Source of the DNA: Coemansia sp. RSA 922 | Lineage: Eukaryota > Kickxellomycota > Kickxellomycetes > Kickxellales > Kickxellaceae | Assembly: GCA_027577415.1 (NCBI GenBank) | Contig: JANBQS010000862.1 | Location: 1-11,111, forward strand | Direction of reading: 5' to 3' | DNA: 11,111 nucleotides | Part shown: positions 8,123 to 11,111 of the stretch, in pieces | Layout of the letters: each line of letters begins with the position of its first letter | How positions within the stretch are numbered: position 1 is the stretch's first letter | Translations under genes and position numbers: made by a program | The notes under the pieces: model-generated | Told to the model about the DNA's origin: nothing | Seen by the model: only the letters and a program-made list of their open reading frames with translations | Databases searched by the model: none

Positions 8123-9417
8123 ATGGACAAGATAAACGTTGACTACATGCTGGCAATAGAGGAGCCCTTTATGAAGGTAAGCGGCGTGGATATCCCTTTT
8201 TCGCTTAACTCGTTAAAGGTTTTCTTTCTCTGAGTTAGTGCTAACACATTCTGAGCATGTCTTGGGGCGAAATGTAGGTTCCGCTTGAGCAGCTAAAGCG
8301 CGAGGCTCGGCAGTCGCAGAAGCTAGCTGAGCGAGAAACACAACTAGTATCCACTGGGCTTGCCGACTTGATTAAGAAGCAGAGCAACCTGCCAGCCGAA
8401 GAGTACACATGCATTCTGGACGGCCTGATTGACAAGCTGAAGGTGCTTAAGCGAAAGCTGGAAGAGTCCAAGCAGGAAGAGACGCTTCTGATCCATCGGT
8501 CAAAGCAGCGAGCGGCAGACTTGAACGAGCTAAACGACTTTACTTCAGCAACGCAGCCCGAGTTCCAGCGATGGTGCCGCACACGACTTGAGCGAGTGCT
8601 GATCGACTACATGTTGCGCAACGGCAATGTCGATACGGCGAAACAGATCATGGAGAAGAGCAACTTGGAGCATTTCGCTGACTCGTCGCTGTTTGCGCTG
8701 GTCATGTCGACTGAGCGTGAGCTGCGCGAGCAACACAGCTGTCGCGGAGCTTTGCACTGGTGTGCTGAAAACCGGAGTGCGCTGCGCAAGATACAGAGTT
8801 CGTTGGAGTTTGAGCTCCGGCTACAAGAGTTTATCGAGATGATCCGCGGCAAAAAGAGCCCCGAGGCTATTGCCTATGCGAAGAAGCATCTGACAACGTG
8901 GTCTGACACGCAGCTTCCGCGGATACAGCGGGCAATGACGCTGCTGGCGTTCTCGCCGACGACGACATGTCCGCCTTACAAGCACATGTTTGATGTGGCA
9001 CGATGGGACGGCTTGGCTCACGAGTTCCGCATGGTCATTTTCCAACTGTATAACCTTCCCTCACAGCCGCTATTGCACTTGCTGCTGCAGACAGGACTCT
9101 CGGCGCTAAAGACGCCGGCGTGTCAGTCAGATGACACATCTGAGCACAACCGGAACTGCCCCGTGTGCCAGACTGACACTCTCGGCAAGCTTGCGCAGGG
9201 CCTACCGCTGAGCCACCACAGCAACTCCAATCTAGTGTGCCGCATTACTGGCGAGAAGATGAACGAGGATAACCCGCCAATGCGCCTGCCCAATGGCTAT
9301 GTGTACTCGCTAAGCTCGCTTACAGACATGGCGCACAAGCTTGGAGGCATGGTCAAATGTCCGCGCAGCGGGGAAGTTTACAGCCTGAAAGACGCCAAGA
9401 AGTTGTTTATCAGTTAA
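8123..9417 (+). CDS. GID9: GID/CTLH E3 ligase RING-like subunit (Fyv10/Gid9, MAEA orthologue), two exons
   Basis: The coding sequence joins 8123-8176 and 8278-9417, giving 397 residues, essentially the length of human MAEA (396). Domains in order: an N-terminal coiled coil (about 20-105), LisH (about 118-150, RTRLERVLIDYMLRNG), CTLH (about 161-209, with LHWCAENRSALRK and LEFELRLQEFIEMIR), CRA (about 211-293) and a RING-like end (about 312-393). The last has CPVC at 312-315, histidines 331-332, C339, the signature MNEDNPPM, LPNGYVY and C379. In yeast this subunit pairs with Rmd5/Gid2 to form the catalytic core of the GID ubiquitin ligase that removes gluconeogenic enzymes; in animals MAEA does the same in the CTLH complex. 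The RING has fewer zinc ligands than a classical RING, as is known for the family. Without the spliced first exon the protein would lack its conserved start. Confidence 0.9.
8177..8277 (+). other. Intron of GID9
   Basis: This 101-nt phase-0 intron has donor GTAAGC after AAG and acceptor TGTAG. The branch-point sequence TGCTAAC lies at 8239-8245, about 32 nt before the acceptor, a near-consensus fungal branch site. Splicing joins 18 codons of exon 1 (starting MDKINVDYML) to VPLEQLKREAR, which lines up with the VPYETLNKRFR stretch near the start of human MAEA. Confidence 0.88.
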
Positions 9418-9717
9418 TTAATAGCCATTTTTGAAGAAGAAGGACTTCTATATACAAGCCACCAGAAAGGAGAGGATAATCTTCCAATGTCAACTTGAAG
9501 CAAGTAGATACTAAATGCGCTAAATGGCCTGGCATATATCCCATCACGTGAGACATTGTCAATATGGCGATTTGATCTTCTTGATACGCTGAGCAAGTTT
9601 TTTTTTTTTCTTCACTTGGCTTGATCGAGTTTTTCCTAAATACTCTTTTTTCAACTTTTTTGTTGTGTTGATTGCTACATTTAAAAAAATCTTTTTCACT
9701 CACAACTTTTTACAACC
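9418..9717 (+). promoter_or_regulatory. GID9 3' region and NHP2 promoter with a TCACGTGA E-box
   Basis: This 300-bp spacer holds the GID9 3' UTR and the NHP2 promoter. The palindrome TCACGTGA at 9544-9551, about 167 bp upstream of the NHP2 ATG, is a bHLH E-box of the Cbf1 type. A run of twelve T lies at 9598-9609, and the leader remains T-rich up to the start. The NHP2 ATG sits in an excellent context (ACCATGG). No TATA box is visible at the usual distance, which fits many ribosome-biogenesis genes. A 97-codon minus-strand frame across this spacer shows no coding signature. Confidence 0.5.
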
Positions 9718-10236
9718 ATGGGAAAGTCCAGCAAGAGAGACCGCACATCGAGCATAATGGCCGAGGACACTGAGGGTGACTCGACTCAGCTTGAGGCGCT
9801 GCTGTTGGCGCCCATTGCGCACCCAATGGCCGACAAGAAGCTGGCCAAGAAGGCGCTAAAGACTGTAAAGAAGGCGACCAAGCACCGCCACGTCAAGCGC
9901 GGCGTAAAGGAGGTCGTCAAGGGCCTGCGGAAGGGCGATAAGGGCCTGGTGATCCTGGCTGGAAACATTTCACCTGTGGACGTGCTATCGCACATCCCCG
10001 TCTTGTGCGAGGATAACCAGGTGCCGTATATCTTTGTGCCCTCAAAGGAGGAGCTTGGTGGCTCGTGCTCGACAAAGCGGCCTACTTGCTGCCTGATGAT
10101 TGTTCCTGGCGGTAAGGGCGCCAAGGGCGAGGCTCATGAGGACTATAAGGAGACGTACGATGAGTGCTACAAGTCCGCTAAGGATCTTGACGAGAAGTTG
10201 TTGGCTACTGCGGCGGCCGGCGTCATTGTTGCTTGA
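9718..10236 (+). CDS. NHP2: H/ACA snoRNP protein Nhp2
   Basis: The 172-residue product has an L7Ae/L30e/S12e/Gadd45-type domain at about 38-130. Its features include a Lys-rich stretch AKKALKTVKKATKHRHVKRG, the RGVKEVVKGLRKG motif (about 61-72) that contacts RNA in this family, the core strands GLVILAGNISPVDVLSHIP, and VPYIFVPSKEELG. Nhp2 binds H/ACA RNAs with Cbf5, Nop10 and Gar1 and guides pseudouridylation and rRNA processing in the nucleolus; in animals and some fungi it is also in telomerase RNP. The C-terminus (about 141-160, EDYKETYDECYKSAKDLDEK) resembles the short acidic-helical end of yeast Nhp2 and adds about 12 further Ala-rich residues. The close paralogue Snu13 is shorter (about 126 residues) and lacks this tail, so Nhp2 is favoured. 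There is no intron. Confidence 0.93.
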   Translation: MGKSSKRDRTSSIMAEDTEGDSTQLEALLLAPIAHPMADKKLAKKALKTVKKATKHRHVKRGVKEVVKGLRKGDKGLVILAGNISPVDVLSHIPVLCEDNQVPYIFVPSKEELGGSCSTKRPTCCLMIVPGGKGAKGEAHEDYKETYDECYKSAKDLDEKLLATAAAGVIVA

Positions 10237-10342
10237 AGACGATATAAATAAAAAAACTTTTTACTTTTTTCATATTCTTCTTTTGATTACCAAATATTGC
10301 AAATGTTGGCGTAGATATACGAGATCGATGGTGTGACGCGAT
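10237..10342. terminator. Convergent 3' region of NHP2 and SBA1
   Basis: The NHP2 and SBA1 stop codons face each other across 106 bp. On the plus strand an AATAAA at 10247-10252, followed by T-rich sequence to about 10282, is a good poly(A) signal for NHP2, starting only 11 nt after its TGA. No equally clear signal was found on the minus strand for SBA1, so its 3' UTR may extend into the NHP2 side. Confidence 0.5.
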
Positions 10343-11035
10343 CTAGTTGGTATCGGCTTGGTCGTCTTCCTCGTCGCCAGATCCGCCCTCGTGGTCAGCG
10401 TCATCGCCCATGTCACCCATGTCTGGCATGCCACCCATGCCGAACTGCGAAAAGTCCATGCCGCCCATGCCTGGCATACCTCCCATGCCGCCCATTCCAG
10501 GCATTCCACCCATTCCGCCCATTCCAGGCATACCTCCCATGCCACCCATGCCTAGCTGCGAAAAGTCCATACCAGGATTGGCAGGCTTCTCATCGTCAGA
10601 CTCGTCCTCGTCTACGAAGCGCGAAAAGTCGGTATGAACAAAGTTGAGCTTTCCCTTCTCCTTGTACAGGCGGTCCCACCACACGGTATCGTCGGCCTTC
10701 TTGAGAATGTAGAAGGAAACCCGCGTAGAGTTTGACTTTTTCGACTCTTTCCAGACAATAGGCTGGAAAAAGTCAAAGTGGAAGGCGTACTTCTTATCCT
10801 CCTTCTCGCACTCAAAGTCGATGCTCTGATCATTGATGGTAGCCTCAGGAGCGTCCGCGATCTCGATGGTCAGGTATACGACGTCTTTGCGCTGCGCCCA
10901 TAGGACTCTGGGGTGATGTCTATGCATGTGTGATATGTAAAGGCACATTATTAGCTTGCGAGGTGGGCCTATTGTTGAATTACACGTTGCCTGAAGGGAA
11001 AATTAACGTGTGAGTACTTACACGGTCGAAGACAT
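10343..11035 (-). CDS. SBA1: Hsp90 co-chaperone p23/Sba1 (CS domain), two exons
   Basis: The coding sequence on the minus strand joins 11035-11022 and 10919-10343, giving 196 residues. The start MSSTVHHPRVLWAQR matches the p23 start (human MxxxVxxPxVxWAQR) only after splicing. The CS domain (about 5-92) includes VYLTIEIADAPE and VWWDRLYKEKGKLNFVHTDFSRFVDEDE, the latter being the conserved WPRL-KEK-KxxxxKxDFxxWxDEDE region. p23 binds ATP-bound Hsp90 and stabilises client complexes in cytosol and nucleus. The tail (about 120-196) has a MDFSQ motif twice (122-126, 159-163) flanking Gly/Met repeats, then an acidic end, as human p23 has DFSQ motifs around a Gly-rich stretch. An ATG at 10948 would keep the same frame but lies inside the intron and lacks the conserved start. 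Confidence 0.9.
10472..10552 (-). repeat. Three tandem 27-nt repeats encoding GMGGMGGMP in the p23 tail
   Basis: Residues 128-154 of p23 consist of three exact copies of the nine-residue unit GMGGMGGMP, followed by a partial unit (GMGGMD). At the DNA level the copies vary at third positions, so the repeat is not freshly expanded. The tract lies between the two MDFSQ motifs. Confidence 0.85.
10920..11021 (-). other. Intron of SBA1 after a 14-nt coding first exon
   Basis: Read on the minus strand, the donor is GTAAGT starting at 11021 and the acceptor GCATAG ends at 10920, giving 102 nt in phase 2. The first coding exon is only 14 nt (four codons plus two bases). A branch-like GCTAATA lies around 10955-10949, about 30 nt before the acceptor. 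Reading straight through would hit a TAA immediately after the GTG, so splicing is required. Confidence 0.87.
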
Positions 11036-11111
11036 TTTGGCAATAGAGGCAAGGTGAATTTGAAATAATAATAAAAGGTCAGATTGCAAAAAGTATACTT
11101 TAAAATGCAAT
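11036..11111 (-). promoter_or_regulatory. Start of the SBA1 leader or promoter (cut by the right edge)
   Basis: Only 76 nt upstream of the SBA1 ATG are present. They are AT-rich. No heat-shock element (alternating nGAAn units) is visible in this short stretch; most of the promoter is outside the window. Confidence 0.3.

Noticed and set aside
10472..10552. Regularly spaced repeats that could suggest a CRISPR array
   Set aside because: The units are adjacent with no spacers and are in-frame codons of a conserved protein.
10347..10647. Plus-strand Pro/Met-rich frames opposite SBA1 that look like repeats of a small protein
   Set aside because: They are the antisense reading of the Gly/Met repeat of p23.
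10921..10948. ATG at 10948 as the SBA1 start
   Set aside because: It lies inside a well-formed intron and would replace the conserved p23 start with MCLYISHMHR, which does not resemble the family.

Overview
The window looks like ordinary nuclear DNA of a fungus. The genes are protein coding with standard codons, spacers are AT-rich with long A or T runs, and two genes carry short spliceosomal introns of 101 and 102 nt with GTAAG donors. The recognisable products are typical fungal orthologues: protoporphyrinogen oxidase, the RPL4 chaperone Acl4, the mitochondrial rhomboid Pcp1/Rbd1, the GID subunit Gid9/Fyv10, Nhp2 and the Hsp90 co-chaperone p23/Sba1. Few introns, moderate GC in coding DNA and a GPI-anchored cysteine-rich protein would fit an early-diverging lineage such as Kickxellales, but that placement is a guess.

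Layout: positions 1-83 on the minus strand hold the first 27 codons of a protoporphyrinogen oxidase that runs off the left edge. It is divergent from a 1099-codon gene (545-3844, plus) for a membrane protein with an FN3 domain, a long coiled coil and a disordered tail. That gene converges on a small secreted, probably GPI-anchored protein (3976-4623, minus), which lies downstream of ACL4 (4984-6114, minus). ACL4 shares a divergent promoter with the rhomboid protease (6556-7815, plus). The rhomboid is followed on the same strand by GID9 (8123-9417, one intron) and NHP2 (9718-10236). NHP2 converges on the p23/SBA1 gene (10343-11035, minus, one intron with a 14-nt coding first exon).

The genes do not form a pathway cluster. 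They are a housekeeping set: heme synthesis, ribosome and snoRNP assembly (Acl4, Nhp2), protein quality control and chaperoning (Gid9, p23, rhomboid) and the cell surface (GPI protein). Three start sites or first exons are decided by reading the sequence against family knowledge: the rhomboid ATG at 6556, and the spliced first exons of GID9 and SBA1. I see no mobile element, tRNA, rRNA, CRISPR array or defence-like system. The least described items are the 1099-residue FN3/coiled-coil membrane protein, the cysteine-rich GPI protein, and the GGMP-type repeat tail of p23.
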